Shown: piece by piece, positions 34,606 to 47,270 of the stretch
How positions within the stretch are numbered: position 1 is the stretch's first letter
Layout of the letters: each line of letters begins with the position of its first letter
Assembly: GCA_030762175.1 (NCBI GenBank)
Contig: CM060831.1
Coordinates: 77,815,001-77,879,000, forward strand
DNA: 64,000 nucleotides
Origin: Metallyticus violacea
Lineage: Eukaryota; Arthropoda; Insecta; Mantodea; Metallyticidae
Direction of reading: 5' to 3'
Translations under genes and position numbers: made by a program
The notes under the pieces: generated by a model
Databases searched by the model: none
The model's input: the letters and a program-made list of their open reading frames with translations, nothing else
What the model was told of the DNA's origin: nothing

Positions 34606-35705
34606 GACAAAATTAGCTTCTAGTAAAATGAGTTGTTGGCGTTCAGTTGGATCAAATCTGGTTAATTCTTATCAATGGAAAGATGTGGAAATGTTAATAA
34701 AAGCAGGTTTAAAGAATTAGAAATAGTGGCAATAACGCAAAAATGAACATAACAAAAAATGGTTGTTGAGTTTATTAAAGCAAATAAAAACATGTAAAGA
34801 GAATGGCGGGTGAATTCTGTGATGAAAATAAACTACTGTCCCATAAAACGCTAATGATATTTCACCTTGTTAACATGATGACCAGATTGAAATTTATCAC
34901 CAATTTGGTGTCTACAATTTCCTATCATTTGTATACGGAGACTTTCCATCATTCTATAGAACAATAAATAAATACATTATTAGAGTTTATATCATTTTCA
35001 TTAGTGCACAAAAATACCACGAGTGTTGATTTAATTGAGGTTAACGAATGTTTATTGTCACGACTATCTGGTCTGAAAGTTGAATTAAATTACTCAAGAA
35101 AAATGATAAGCAGAGGGGGATTTGGTAGTAAGACAATTGCAATGGAGAGCGATGTATTTTTTACCCCTTCCCCTTTTAGTATCATCACTGAAGCGATTTG
35201 TTTCACCTGTTTGATCTTTCTGAAAACATACACCAGTTTTATTAGCATTTATTCTAAGTAGAGACCTAAATTAAATTAACACTATAACAATTGCCTAATT
35301 TTGCATCAATTATGTCATATTTCATGCTGGGATGAGAACTGCTTAAGGTCTAAATTTGGCTAGCAAAATAAAGTTGTGTTCAAACATATTGCTTTTTGCA
35401 AATTACTCTTATTTCTGATCCAGAATTTAGCCGAGAGAGTCAACAAATAGACCATAACAATTACCTTATGATATATTTTAGTTGTGTTAATGTGAATGAT
35501 TCACACTGCTAAAGTAGCGAAGATGAAATAATCACTCCCATCATTCGAACGCATAACAATCTGTCGATCTACGCTTGAATTACTCTTAAATTAAGATTAC
35601 TTTATTTATTAATGTATTATTAATTATTACAGAGTAATAACATTTTTCGTATGCATTTATCGTCATTAGTTTAGGATTTAAAATTTAAACTAGTCTTGAC
35701 GTACC

Positions 35706-35752
<47 letters not shown>

Positions 35753-35870
35753 TTTAAAATTCATTGATTGATAAGTTTGGTAAATTTCAACGAAATGGTG
35801 GGAAGATTTGTAAATCAGCACGATTATTGGCAAGCGTGATTCGTGTAACAGTTTTGTTTAGTTTCTTTGT
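34606..35870. other. Unassigned AT-rich stretch with an (AAT)n microsatellite
   Basis: The microsatellite is at 35,706-35,751. No gene recognised. Confidence 0.5.
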
Positions 35871-35879
35871 TGGCAGTGA

Positions 35880-36735
35880 TTGTGTAATATGTTTCGTATA
35901 AATGGATAAAGACGATATCGTGCAGCTATAACACATTTTTATTTAAAAAAGTGGTCAGATATAAACTGAGCTGAAGAAAGTTCATGGGGACTCTGCACCA
36001 CCACTTAATACCATTCATTTATGACTTGAAACGTGGCCGTATAAGCACTGCAGATGCTGCACTTCTAAATGAGGTGTCTGGGCGATAAAATTCATGATAT
36101 CGTGATATAAAACCGTCGCATTAAGACTGCTGAGAATGTATGCATCTCATATGAATGGTACATGAAGAAGCTGAGTGCGCGATGGGTGCCGCGTTGTTGA
36201 CTCAAGACCAAATACGCTCGAGGAAGAACATTCCAAAACCGTGTTTGCAGAAGTTGCAACACATTCCAATGACTTTTGGTATCGTTTTGCGACTGTACAT
36301 GAAACTTCGATACAGCGCTTCACCTCGGCAGTCAAAGTAGTGGGTTCATTGCCCACTTTCACCGGAAAAGTGACGCAACCTTTCTTTGGGACTCAGAGAT
36401 AAGCATCGGGATTGACAATTTGGAAAAGGACAAAACAGCGACTTGCTGTTATTACGCAACATTTGGACAGTTGAAGCAGAAACCACCAAGTGCTCCTCCA
36501 ACAGGACGATGCGCCTGCTCACACTTCGGCCGTTGTGATTACAAAAATGCACGAACCCAGATTTGGCCCCATGTCACTTTTTCTCTTTACTAACCTAAAA
36601 AAATCTGCTCGGGGGTGGGGGGCTTTCGTCGAACGAAGAGGTTATGTGTGTTGTAAACGAGAACTATTAGAGTTCGAAAGAATTTTTCTGAAGGAATAAA
36701 AAAAAAACAAAAAAAAAAAAAAAAAAAAAACAGAA
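35880..36735 (+). mobile_element. Mariner relic, fourth type
   Basis: The plus strand gives TELKKVHGDSAPPLNTIH near 35,960-36,010 (typical EIKAELDKVHGxSAPxxxTVY), KKLSARWVPRLLTQDQIRSR at about 36,162-36,220 over one frame change, a VHETSIQRFT segment near 36,290-36,325 (first catalytic Asp replaced by His in VDETWI), and LLQQDDAPAHTSAVVITKMH near 36,490-36,550 (second catalytic Asp present). The C-terminal FLFTNLKKS follows, then a poly(A)-rich end at 36,700-36,731. Several frameshifts; not active. Confidence 0.75.
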
Positions 36736-38465
36736 TCTCACAGGGCTAAATCAATTCGCCCTCGTAACTTACAAAGTTTTCTACTCACATCTATTTATCT
36801 CCTTCACATTTCTCCTTCTGCAAAACTTTTATTATTTCAATTATTTCTTCCCTCCTCTTTCCTTTGCTCTTATTCTTATATTTCTTCTAGCTTGAGACCC
36901 TTTCGAAGTTCTTCTTTGTTACTCTTTTCATCTGTGCTCTTGTTGTGTCAAAACGACGTTTAATTTCTATAAATAGCAAAATTAAAAAAAATAATAATAA
37001 ACTGTTTCCTTTGACGCTACATTTATAAATTATAAACATCTCGTTGACTTTGGAACTGAAATGCCTATCGAATAGCTAAGTACAAAAGGCGTGGAGTTTG
37101 GTGTGCCACAAGGTTCAGAGTAATAATGAATCTCTGGTTCACAAACGGTTATGAGGCAACGGTCTTATGACTCCATGTTAATACGAAATTTTAAACTGGA
37201 TGCATCGCAAATTGTTATTAATATTTATAAAAATGTTTAGGACAAGCAAATTACATATATTTATAAAACTATTATGAAACCTAACGAACTATGTATAAAA
37301 TGTAAAACAAACATGAACTTGAATGACAACGCGCACTTATGAAACCGGAATGTGTCTGAGGAAGAACAATTTGCTAATAAAATTCACTATCTGATAAAAC
37401 TATTTTTTTCCCAAATCTGAATATGTAATTCATTTTAATAAAATGAGCACATACAAGGTGTATTATAACTCTTGCATGTTTAATTAAATGTCATAAAGAA
37501 ATTCTAAACAGGACCTAACATTTTCATAAATGCTGGATAAAAAGTTCATATAGTTTAGGAATCGTGCACCGCACCCCTGTAATTTCCTCGCCAAGTAGAG
37601 GTGCTTATGAAGGGGAAAAATAGAGGCCAGTCACCTGGAGGTTTTCTCAGACTATAGTGCTAAACAGACCACGAGATACACGGATGAAAAATATTGCGCT
37701 AAACAGAATAATAACATCGTTTCATAAAAGACCGTAACTCCCTACAATGAAATGCTCCTCTACTGGCGTTTATATTACGCTGTTTTCATAATTTAGACGA
37801 GAACGTGCTTTCTTTTGGGGAAAGGGGGGGGGGACGTGACCATAACCAGTTACGTATGTAATCCCTGCTAATATTTCTGAATGTAATTTATGAGCAAGGC
37901 TATTTTCCTTTCATTAAAAAACGTGTGTTCCTTGTGTTGAAATATTCTGCCAGTTGACGATTAATCTAAAATGTTTTTAAACATAAATTGAAAAGTTAAA
38001 AAGGTAAAATGTATATCTCTTCTTCCTGCAGCTGAATTTACAGTCTAGTTAATATGAATTTCCTCATTACTTTACTTGACATTTATGTACCATGAAATCA
38101 TTAATAGTTAAATATGAATAGTGGGTAAACTTTTAATGACTTGAAATACAGAGCGTTCCGCTTAGAGGTATTGAGAAATAAGTGCTAATTTGAATGTAAA
38201 CAACGTTTTATTAACATCCTCTCTGTGTAGAAACTCTCGATGTGTTGTCCTGCAGACACTCAAATTCGGCGATCACGGCATTGCTAGATCATTGTTTACC
38301 GTTTGTCATCTGCCATTCTTTGTTATTTGCAACGCTGTGCTTGTAAACATGCCTTCATTTTGCAGATTTAAAGAAATTGTGTGCCATCTGTGAGAGCTTA
38401 TGAAACTGGAGTATCAATAAAATAATAAAAAACGAACAATTCCGACACATTCTTCTTTTTAAAAA
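36736..38465. other. Unassigned stretch
   Basis: A pyrimidine-biased patch at 36,790-36,950. At about 37,090-37,125 the plus strand reads GVEFGVPQGSE, reminiscent of the VPQGS motif of LINE reverse transcriptases, but nothing around it supports an element. A 12-G-rich run lies near 37,825. No gene. Confidence 0.4.
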
Positions 38466-38469
38466 TAAC

Positions 38470-39275
38470 TGAGGAACAAAAGAAGCGGAGACGGCGTGAA
38501 AAAGTTGTGTCGTCTACGAGTAGACAGCACGACAAGAAATGGTTTTGTCATTCATTTCAAAGAGAGTCACTTTGACGTAAGCGATTCGCCACGTTCAGGA
38601 AGATCATCGGGTTTTGTTGCACACCTTCCAAATTATTTAATCCACTATTATCCACATCAGTCAATCCGAGAATTAGCAGATGTGATAAATTGTAACCAGC
38701 CAACCATCGTGCGACATTTGCATTCCATAGGCAAAGTTAAAAAATCCGATGTTGGGATACTATCGCTTTAAATGAAAACAACAAAAATAAGCTAGTGCAT
38801 CATCCGTTAACTCTTGAAAATCACCGAAAATTCCTATTCAAGATAATTACTGCTGATGAAAAATGTGCCTTTATATCAATATAAAAAAGAAACCTGTTGG
38901 GATTAAGCAGACTTCGTATACTACAAATGTAACCATAACTGCTGAACTGTACGGTCAACAACTCATCGTCAAGCATCAAAATGCTGCTGCACGCCCACAG
39001 TGCGCTAACATGACGAAAGCAGCTATCAGGAGGCGATTCCACATCCCCCATATTCTCTCCGAGACGTCCACCTTTCCCGTTCTCTATTGAACGATCTTCG
39101 AGAGAACACATTCCATAACGAAGATGCTTCACAAACTTGTCTTGACTTCTTCAACTCCAAACCAGCAGATATCTTCAGACGTGGAATCAAGAAACTACTC
39201 GAGCGTTGAGAGAGAGAGAGTGGCAGATAAATGATTCATTTCTGTATGCTACTCATCTCAAGTAAAAACTTTTTA
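38470..39275 (+). mobile_element. Mariner relic, cecropia-like type
   Basis: A 91-codon plus-strand frame gives VIHFKESHFDVSDSPRSGRS and, after a replaced stretch, QSIRELADVINCNQPTIVRH followed by GKVKK, the bipartite helix-turn-helix of cecropia-type mariners (typical HFDLEDKPRSGRP, then TTRELAExLNVSxxTVxxHL, then GKVKK). Further on: TADEKC near 38,850 (first catalytic Asp region), TITAELYGQQL, QNAAARPQCANMTKAAI (DNARPH eroded) near 38,975-39,030, and, after a frame change, DASQTCLDFFNSKPADIFRR near 39,120-39,190. Shortened between the two catalytic motifs. Not active. Confidence 0.8.
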
Positions 39276-39913
39276 TCACAGGCAAAACACGACGAATGTA
39301 TGCATCAACCTGACATGTGCGCGATATGTTTGTATTCTGCTGTGGCGGCCGCACACCTATCGCTTCGATTTCTCTTCTCAATATTCAGCCTTTAGGTGGG
39401 AACGCTAAGTGACAGTCCTATTTAGATGTGAATCCAACTCTAAAGGAGCAGTTTGCTGTGCTTGAAAATCTTACAATATGAAGGCAAGCGTTACCTTTAT
39501 CGTAATTGCATTTATTAGTAAATACTTTCCAACTTACTACCTCACTAATAGGCGCTTCACAAGTACGCATGCGCACATTCTTTACAACGCGGTAGAAGCA
39601 AAGAGATACGACTGCACATTATTCTGTTATTAAGCATTACAAATATTCATGAAATATAATTTACCAGTGCTGTGCTTGAATATTGTTAAACGTTTTTTCG
39701 TATGCTATACATTGCACATATATTGTTTGTAACATACAAAGATATGTGTAATTAAATTAAAACACAGAAATATTAGTGCCCTGTTTCGTATATATTTTAT
39801 GTGCATTTAAATAGCGAGAGTTAAATGTTCAGCTACATAAACTTTTGCTCCGATTATTTTCAAAGATTTTTTAACATTATAATCAAAATAGGAAAATGCA
39901 CATAGACACAGAA

Positions 39914-39967
<54 letters not shown>

Positions 39968-40920
39968 GGCGGAGACGCTAAAAATGATGATGAAAATTGC
40001 CCTTACATTGCTAACTGCTCGGAACGAGCTTCACAATCAGAGGTATGCATGTAATTTATAATAGGGGGCATAACCGCAGAGAAAGATTAATGAAAAGAAA
40101 AGGGCAGGGACAAAGAACTGAAGATATTAGAGAGAAGGTTTTTACGTATGCAACGGTCTGACATTTCGCATATCTCTGCACTCTATCACAAAGGGCAGCA
40201 AACCCATTCATCACATACCAAAGTGAGAAACCTTTACACTTGCTTGCAAACACAGTATAGCATCTTTCATACAGATTTGTAACTTCGGTGTCCATATTTC
40301 TAGAGCTGACTGCTTGTTTAAGTTCACCTCCCATTTGTAATTTATCGTTCTGAGAACAAGCACATTAACGCGTGGGATATTCTGCTCCTGTAATATCACC
40401 AGCGTTGCATTTGCAGAGATAACGGTTTATTGCATTTTCCTATGTAACTTCACACGTCAAAATTGTCTAAAAAGCATAACATTTTTCTTACACTTTCAAA
40501 TAATTATGAATGGAATCTCATAATACAAGTGGTGTACACAATATCTATAATGCATACATTGCTTACGCAACAGAATACCAAAAAGGCAGCAAATTTCGAT
40601 CGTTTTAACAGAAAATAACAATATTCTAAATTTTAAACATAGCAAAACGCAACACAAAAATATGTATAATTAGCAGTTTTCTCAGGTTTTCCGAAATACC
40701 AGTGCCTTTAGTAATTTGTACCATTATATCTTTCATTACACTGCTAAATACTTCTACTACAATAAATTGAAGAAATGTGGTGAACAGAGCCCGAACGTTA
40801 GGCAAAATGCCTTTTCTATTTACCGGTGCATCCGGTTCAGGCGGAGAACCCGGTTCTGAAATATGTGGATCCTTTTCAGTGGTGAATCGGAAGGCGAACT
40901 CTATTGCCAGCCATACAGCC
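39276..40920. other. Unassigned stretch with a (TTA)n microsatellite
   Basis: The microsatellite is at 39,917-39,966. Minus-strand frames at 40,056-40,399 are not recognised. The 40,740-40,920 part may be the 3' end of the LINE relic described next. Confidence 0.45.
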
Positions 40921-40937
40921 GGATGGTGATGAACCTT

Positions 40938-41216
40938 TTTTTTTTTTTTGATTGATTTATTTATGGACGCTCTTTAACATCTCAGGTCATCAGCGTCCCA
41001 TTCAATTCAGGGCGTGAAACGGCCGACAAATTTTGCTCAGAGGCCTCTCTTTCAGGCTTGAGGTTCTTTTTCGTGCCGTTCCACGGCTTTACTTCCCTTC
41101 CGAAGGAAGTCATACTTAGGATTTTTTACGCCCGAAAAAATCCATCGATCCTGGCCGGGTTCGAACCCGCGTTTTGGGTGTAGGAGGCTGGTAACCACTA
41201 CACCACCAGGGCCGAC
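40938..41216 (-). mobile_element. SINE family A with a perfect 14-bp target duplication
   Basis: Full family A body on the minus strand, from the head GTCGGCCCTGGTGGTGTAGT to the tail (T-run at 40,938-40,950). The flanks 40,924-40,937 and 41,217-41,230 are identical (TGGTGATGAACCTT). The perfect duplication suggests a fairly recent insertion; the copy has lost part of its anticodon-arm region and a segment of the body before TTTACGGC. Confidence 0.93.
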
Positions 41217-41230
41217 TGGTGATGAACCTT

Positions 41231-41660
41231 GAAGCAGATATTTTAGTTGTATAATTTTATGTCGTATTAAGCTATTTATGTGCTGTCTCCAATTGAATTT
41301 GTTATCCAACACAATTCCGAGATACGATGTGGATTGTACTGTGGGTATTTCCTCTCCTTCGAGAGAAACAATTTGATTCTTCTTTTATAAATGAACTTTA
41401 GACTTACAACAGTTCATTATAATTTTCCATTTTTTGCACCAATTGTCCAACAGATTGACATATGTCCGAAGGTTGTCAGCTGGTGATTTCCATGTGCCTT
41501 TGCTTAGAATAGCGATATCGTCAGCAAACTGTCCTTTTGTCAGTTACCGTCTTTTGGGAGATCGTGCGTATATATAGCATATAGAATCGGCGCCATTTGC
41601 TCTCCCTTGAGCAATACCGGCTTGTAAGGCATGGATTGCTAACTGGGTATTTTCATAACT
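41231..41660 (-). mobile_element. Jockey-like LINE relic, reverse-transcriptase part
   Basis: Minus-strand translation gives AGIAQG then APILYAIYTHDLPKDGN near 41,540-41,640, a degraded ADDIAIL catalytic segment near 41,510-41,525, LDNWCKKWKIIMNCCKSKV near 41,390-41,450, LEGEEIPTVQSTSYLGI near 41,320-41,370, and LDNKFNWRQHIN near 41,280-41,310. These are the palm and thumb landmarks of a jockey/CR1-type reverse transcriptase. The frame continues leftwards into QLKYLLQGSS, where the family A SINE interrupts it. Frameshifts are present at the catalytic segment. Confidence 0.82.
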
Positions 41661-42985
41661 AACAGAGAGAAGTGACTAATATTATAAATAAGGTACAGGA
41701 GCTGCGATGGTTCTTGGTCGGCGACCTTAACGTGTCCTTATGTCTGTTCCTGGTCGGTGAGCCTTGAACGTTTGACGCATTTTGTTCAGCACCGAGCGAA
41801 ATGTCGGACGAGCTGATTCAATTGTGACTAGTCGGAAACTATCAGAGATGGTTGAAAATTTTGTTTACGCAGCGTTACTGTATTCTGAATCAATATCCGA
41901 TAATTAATGAGTAAATGGCGGGTAAGAAAAAATAAAAAAGAAAGCTTTTTGTGAAAGTTATGGACGATCTGACATATCTCATTCAGATGCTTTCGGACAA
42001 ATCACAGAGGAATTTTCACTGTCGTCACCACCATCACTGCTTTGGCTGCTTGATGCTGGTCATCAGTTTTTGATGTGGCAAAACGTTCCGTTTGTTCATA
42101 ATCCTTATTATTTTCTCTTTCCTGGCAGTTTCCGTTTCAGTGCTCTTTCTTTCTTGTGTTTTAGTTTTTGAGCTACACCACCCATGCAGCCTAGTCACCT
42201 TTAGCGCTGAAGCGCTAAAATATTCTTATCCTTTTTGCTTTTCATTTGAAAGCATCCGAATGAGATATGTCAAACAGATCGTGCATAATTTCTACAAAAG
42301 TTCTCTCTCACTGCTTGCTCGCAATTCTAGTCAAATTTTTCCGTAAACTTTCCCTTCATCATAGAGTTTGAATAACTTATCAACGCAGTGGTCAATTCTG
42401 GTAGAAATTTATGCTTTTGGCCATATAACGGAAACTTCCTGAATCACAAAGCTGCACTTTTTTTTTAATCAATATTTACAACTCTTAACATCGCAGAAAA
42501 AAAAAAAACGCGTAAAACTTGTCGGTTCGAAGGTAGTTTGGCTTCGACGATTTGATTGGTGATGTAGGCAACAAGAGAAACGTCGTGTGTGACAAACTAC
42601 CTGAAGAAGTTGATGCTTTTTTACAAGTCTAGGAGAAACATGTCATGAAAGTCATTTCAACACCAACATTAGCAGTCGAGCAGCAGCATAAACAGTAGTT
42701 CCGAAACCATAATTAAAATATCATTCATCTTTAGTTACAAAATACGACAATGAAGCAATAAAATGGTATTAATATATGTTTATCTAATAATATTAGAACA
42801 AATTACTCTCTGAGCTAAAATATCGATGAGGATGACGTTGCAGTTGTCGGATTGAGCTGAAAATTTATACAGATAGTTTTTTGTTGATTGGAACAAGATA
42901 AGAGGATGGGAGCAGTACAATTTTAACTTTCGGAAAATACCTGTAACTAAGGTCCACCCCTAGTATGTATATTTTCATTTACTTG
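41661..42985. other. Unassigned stretch between two LINE parts
   Basis: If the LINE relics on either side come from one element, the start of its reverse transcriptase should be here, but no finger motifs were seen, so this part is replaced or eroded. A perfect 9-bp-stem palindrome (TTTAGCGCT, GA, AGCGCTAAA) lies at about 42,199-42,218. Confidence 0.4.
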
Positions 42986-42989
42986 GAAA

Positions 42990-44640
42990 ATAACCTAGAC
43001 AAGTAACACAAGAGTTTTCCGGAGAATTATTACAAGCAGTGGTTTAACAATTAAATTTGTTAGCACCTGAGCAGAGGTGAAGTATATAAGAAATTCGTTA
43101 ACTGAAGGGGCGCTGTATGGCATTTCTTGTCCAAATTCAGGATCTCTACTTGGATTCATTTTGAATTGTTCTTCTAAAATTTTTGAAAATAAATTCAATT
43201 TTTCTTCTGAAGTGCTATGCCAGGAGTTTCAAAGGGGGTATCCTATCTTTAAATTTTGTTAGAATTTTAGTTTTTTTGTCATAAAGATGCATCTTTGCAA
43301 TTAAATGAAAAGTGTTGTTTTCTTGTAGCAGAATTCTCTCTTCCTTAAGGGTGCTATTAAGTCTCTAGTAGCTCGGTTATACAGTGTTTTATGTTGAGGA
43401 CATCTACTTTGTTCCCATAATATAATTTCGTTTCACCTCAAGGAGCTGAAACACTTAAGGTGTCATTGTATGTTTATTACGGTTATCTTTTCCTGCTCTA
43501 CCAGCGGCATAGTGAATGCTTATTGCCACGTCAATATCTTGTGGAGTTTTTAAGGAAGCCTGTGATGCATCTAATGTTGATCTATAACAATATTAACATT
43601 GGATGATTAAACTTCTCATTTGAGGTTCAGAACATATTGTGATTATTATGATGTGAGAAGTGAGGGCGGATGCAACAGTATATATATATATTTGTTAAGT
43701 TTTTTTTAATGAAGTAGTCCAAAACCTCTGTAGTTAGTTCGCCTGCCCAATAATAACTTGGTTCTATTGGATGAATGGCAGCTTCTAAGAGCAATTTCCT
43801 TTGTGGATTTACTAAGTTAGAATCCCAATTTGCGTGTTTACAGATAAAACTCCCTCCTAGAAGAAATACGCTACTCACCTCATGTGCTATGTTCCAGAAA
43901 TCTGCTAAGCATGCTGCGTAAAATGTTCTGATTTAATATTTAACTTTATTCACAGTTATCGTAATTCGTAAATATTGAAATTAGCTTTCAATAAAAAGGT
44001 AGTTCGTCATGATTTATGTAGTTTTTGATAATCACGGCAGATTCGCCAGTTCTTTGTTGGCCAGGAAAGTCAGCTCGATATATTCGATAACCAGGAATAA
44101 AGAAATGAATGCGAGATGCCAATCTTGTCTCGGTCACGAGATTCTAAAAACAATTTTTATTGGAAGTACTTATTAGTGGTACTTCTTCAATTCCAAGTGC
44201 CAGTTTTAAAGGATTGTTTCTCACACAGCTCATTTTTTTAAGAACGGGAGGAATCACTTGTAATATGTTCACTAATGGAATAATTAGAGATGTTACAAGA
44301 TCTATTTTATTAACCAGATTTATTATTATACTGATGTTAGTATAGTAACGCATTCTTAGTGGCGTCTGCATATGAAAGTATAATTTGCATTAATTTCATC
44401 GTTAGGAAGAGAAGTAACAGGTTGGACAACCTCTGTAGTTTGCTGTGTTGACCTTGCAGAATTTCTAGCGCACTTAGCAAACCATCGCATTTAACGCAAC
44501 ATTAGAATGACATTTTGTACACTGTAATATAAAGCGTTTAGGCTTAGGTGGTTCAATCTTAAGTATAGCATTGCAGTGTTTAGTAACTTCATAAATGTTT
44601 TGTTAATTGGGTTTGGTTTCAGATCGCGAAAGAAAAGCAC
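42990..44640 (-). mobile_element. Jockey-like LINE relic: ORF1 end, endonuclease and linker
   Basis: Minus strand: CTKCHSNVALNAMVC, then KVNTANYRGCPTC near 44,430-44,540, recalling the zinc knuckles of jockey ORF1 (Cys spacing with HxANYRGC); RIHFFIPGYRIYRADFPGQQ near 44,040-44,120 and VIIKNYINHDELPF, the start of the endonuclease (typical FxIPGYxIYRxDRPxxxGGGxAxLI); GGSFICKHANWDSN near 43,810-43,860 (typical GGDFNAKHxxWGS; the catalytic Asp replaced by Ser); LDYFIKKNLTN near 43,690-43,720; and NLFSKILEEQF near 43,170-43,195, the linker before reverse transcriptase. Probably the 5' part of the element whose reverse transcriptase is at 41,231-41,660: same strand and right order. Confidence 0.75.
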
Positions 44641-45900
44641 AGAAGCTTTGGTCACGGAATGGAAAGCTGTATCATTTGCATTGGTTGTTAACCTAATTCG
44701 CTAAGCTCTTCCTTCATTAACTTAGTACCACACGGAGGATGGAGCACTCTCACTACGATCCTGAAATTCTTCACTTTTAAGTTATTATGTGTAGAAATTG
44801 TTTGTAAGACGCCTACTGTTTACATCCTTCAATTGTTTCCGTTATGCTTAACTTTGTTGTCACTTACGTCATGTGTTTATAATTTCCGGTTTTGCGAATC
44901 ATTAAGAAATAATTTGCTAAATTGCATATGTATATATAAGCGAAGGCCTATTAATTTGCTTGGAGCTGTTTTCATAGTAGTATTTACATTAGTGATGTCT
45001 TCATTGAGTTCTTGTAAATGCGCACATTTATTAAACGAAGTAAATGGGAAATCATGTCAGGCTAACATTCAGAATACGCCATGACGTACTTAGATGTTAT
45101 TGCTTTCATTTGTTTCGTATATTATCTCAGTAGTAATACCAACATTATACGTTTCGCTCTCTGATTTTCGACAAGCAACGCGAGCGCGTTCCTGCCCTTA
45201 TAACGCCCACAGATTACGTAGAGTGGTGCACTTTACATTCACATATGAACCTCGCAAGACTTTAACGTTATAGAATTCTTGTGTTAAGATGATCTGCAAT
45301 AAGATCAACGCAGGATATAAAACACATTTGCCGCAGTTTACTAAATGTTAGAGGTACACTGTTTACACGAATACAACACATTTTACTGATTTCCGGTATT
45401 TTCAACACATAGCGCTCTCTTTACATTACAACTGTTTACACGCTAACTTAATACCGCACAATCCGCTATCAATGTATACTTACGAAAAGAAGGCGAACAT
45501 AGGCCGTCAGGTGCATCACTGGGTCCACCGGTTAGGACTCATCCGAGATTAGCGTTAAGTTTAGTGTGTGTATGAATTTATTACGAATTCCATTTTTTCC
45601 CGGATGTCCCTTAGAATAACGCTAACATCCCACTTAAAATTGCTTTGGTGAATGAGTTTTTCCAGTTAGGTTAGGTTAGTACATTTTTCAGTCATACAAA
45701 ATCATGTTAGTGAATGAACTGATAATGCATTTTTGTGCTTACGGCTTCATGGAACAGAGTATCCTGAAGCAAAACTGGGTTATTACAAATAAATTCAAAC
45801 ACAGGCAGAGGCTAGTTTTACCACTTTAGTTTTGCAACTATTTCTAGATACGTTACAAATTAGTCTTATTTTTGTTTGTTTGTTTGTTTGTTTGTTTTTG

Positions 45901-45931
<31 letters not shown>

Positions 45932-46240
45932 GTTTTTGCATATCTTCTTGCTATTTCACAACTACCAAGTTTAAATTTACATGCAATTCTAACCTTACTT
46001 CGCCGGTTATTCTGAAGTAGCAATTGGTAGATGTTCACTTTTTACCATTTATATGCTCTCTGATCCAACGATTAATGTTTTTGTATTCTTACGTTGAAGT
46101 GACGTCATGAATGATAATATTGCTTTTTTTTCTTATCTGATAAATTATTATGCATAATTATACTTCGTTTAGTACTTTTTCAGAACTTTTAATACATTTT
46201 GACAGGTTTTAAGTGAGAAATATTTTGAAACTTACTTGAG
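44641..46240. other. Unassigned stretch with a (TTTG)n run
   Basis: The (TTTG)n and TTTTG-rich tract is at 45,875-45,925. An 83-codon plus-strand frame at 44,833-45,084 has hydrophobic segments but no recognised family. Confidence 0.45.
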
Positions 46241-46245
46241 CATGG

Positions 46246-46320
46246 TTCTTGTAGCGTAATGGTCTAGACGCTTGGCTTATGATTGAAATGACGCGGGTTC
46301 TAGCCTCTTCAGGTTTATAA
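46246..46320 (+). mobile_element. tRNA-like sequence, probably a SINE head
   Basis: TGTAGCGTAATGGTCTA fits a tRNA D-arm/A box and GACGCGGGTTCTAGCCTC the B box, 35 bases apart. The acceptor stem does not pair well and the sequence runs into unrelated DNA, so I read it as a decayed SINE head rather than a functional tRNA gene. Confidence 0.4.
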
Positions 46321-46997
46321 GTTGTAAATGAGTACTTTAGCATAATTAGACCCATATAAAATAGTAGATAAGCGGTGGGGCTGTAATGTTACGAGTGAAC
46401 AAGACACGTGGAGGATGTGAAGAGATATGGAGACATCTAGTAAAGCAAAGTAAACAAATATTTTCAATTGTAGGGCATTGCTTTAGTGGAAGAAGGACGT
46501 AAGTAACTGATGACCGTATTCTGAAGCATTTGTATTTTAGCGAGAGTTGTATTTTCAGTTTGTACCATTTCAATAGGCGTAATCGAACTGTGTCTATCTA
46601 GGAGTTATTATTTAAACAATCACCAGTAACTATAATTTGAATAATAACGAAATACTGACGAATAAAAACAATTTATTTAAGAACACCGCGATTTATTTAA
46701 AACGTGTGTTATTCCCTGGGCTTGCTGGAACATACAAGCATATACTCTCTTTTTTAATAATCCTTAGTATGTACACCCCCGACTTGGCTCTGGACCGGAA
46801 GTAGAGATCACGTGCTGCAACTATCGATGTGTGTGGATGTCGTGTTAAGCATATCGGCTTCCTGCTAGGGACAGAGAAGAACATCCTTATGACACTCGTG
46901 TGGTGTTCCTTTTGGGTCCACAGCGACCGCTGCATCAACGAACGCGTGCTGTAAATAACTGATTCGTGTTTTTTGTGTTTAGCGCCAGAGACTGGAA

Positions 46998-47270
46998 ACA
47001 TCACTCACTCTCTCTCTCTCTCTCTTTCATTTTCCCCCCTCCTAAATTGGCATTTTCATTGTAATTTCCTTCATTTGCTCTTTCCATTTTTCTCTCTTAT
47101 TTATCTTTATTGCATTTCCTTGCTTTCTTTCATTTTTGTTTTTCCGTTCCTTCTTTCCTTCCGATTTCCAGGCTATCTTTTCTTCTACCTTTCATTTTCT
47201 CCTTGCTTTCTCTTCTTCTTTATATATCCCATTACTTTTCTACCTTTGCTCTTTAATTTTTATACCCTCA
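46998..47270 (+). repeat. Pyrimidine-rich tract
   Basis: It begins with a (CT)n run of about 20 bases and continues for about 270 bp with very few purines on the plus strand. Confidence 0.85.

Noticed and set aside
37085..37130. LINE reverse-transcriptase VPQGS motif
   Set aside because: A six-residue match only; no other reverse-transcriptase landmark nearby on that strand.
42195..42222. 9-bp-stem palindrome as a regulatory site
   Set aside because: A palindrome of this size can occur by chance in 64 kb, and nothing adjacent gives it a role.
46246..46320. Functional tRNA gene
   Set aside because: A and B boxes are tRNA-like, but the acceptor stem does not pair and there is no clean terminator; better read as a SINE head.
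46693..47004. 103-codon minus-strand frame as a gene
   Set aside because: No recognised domain, no splice context, and it runs into the pyrimidine tract.
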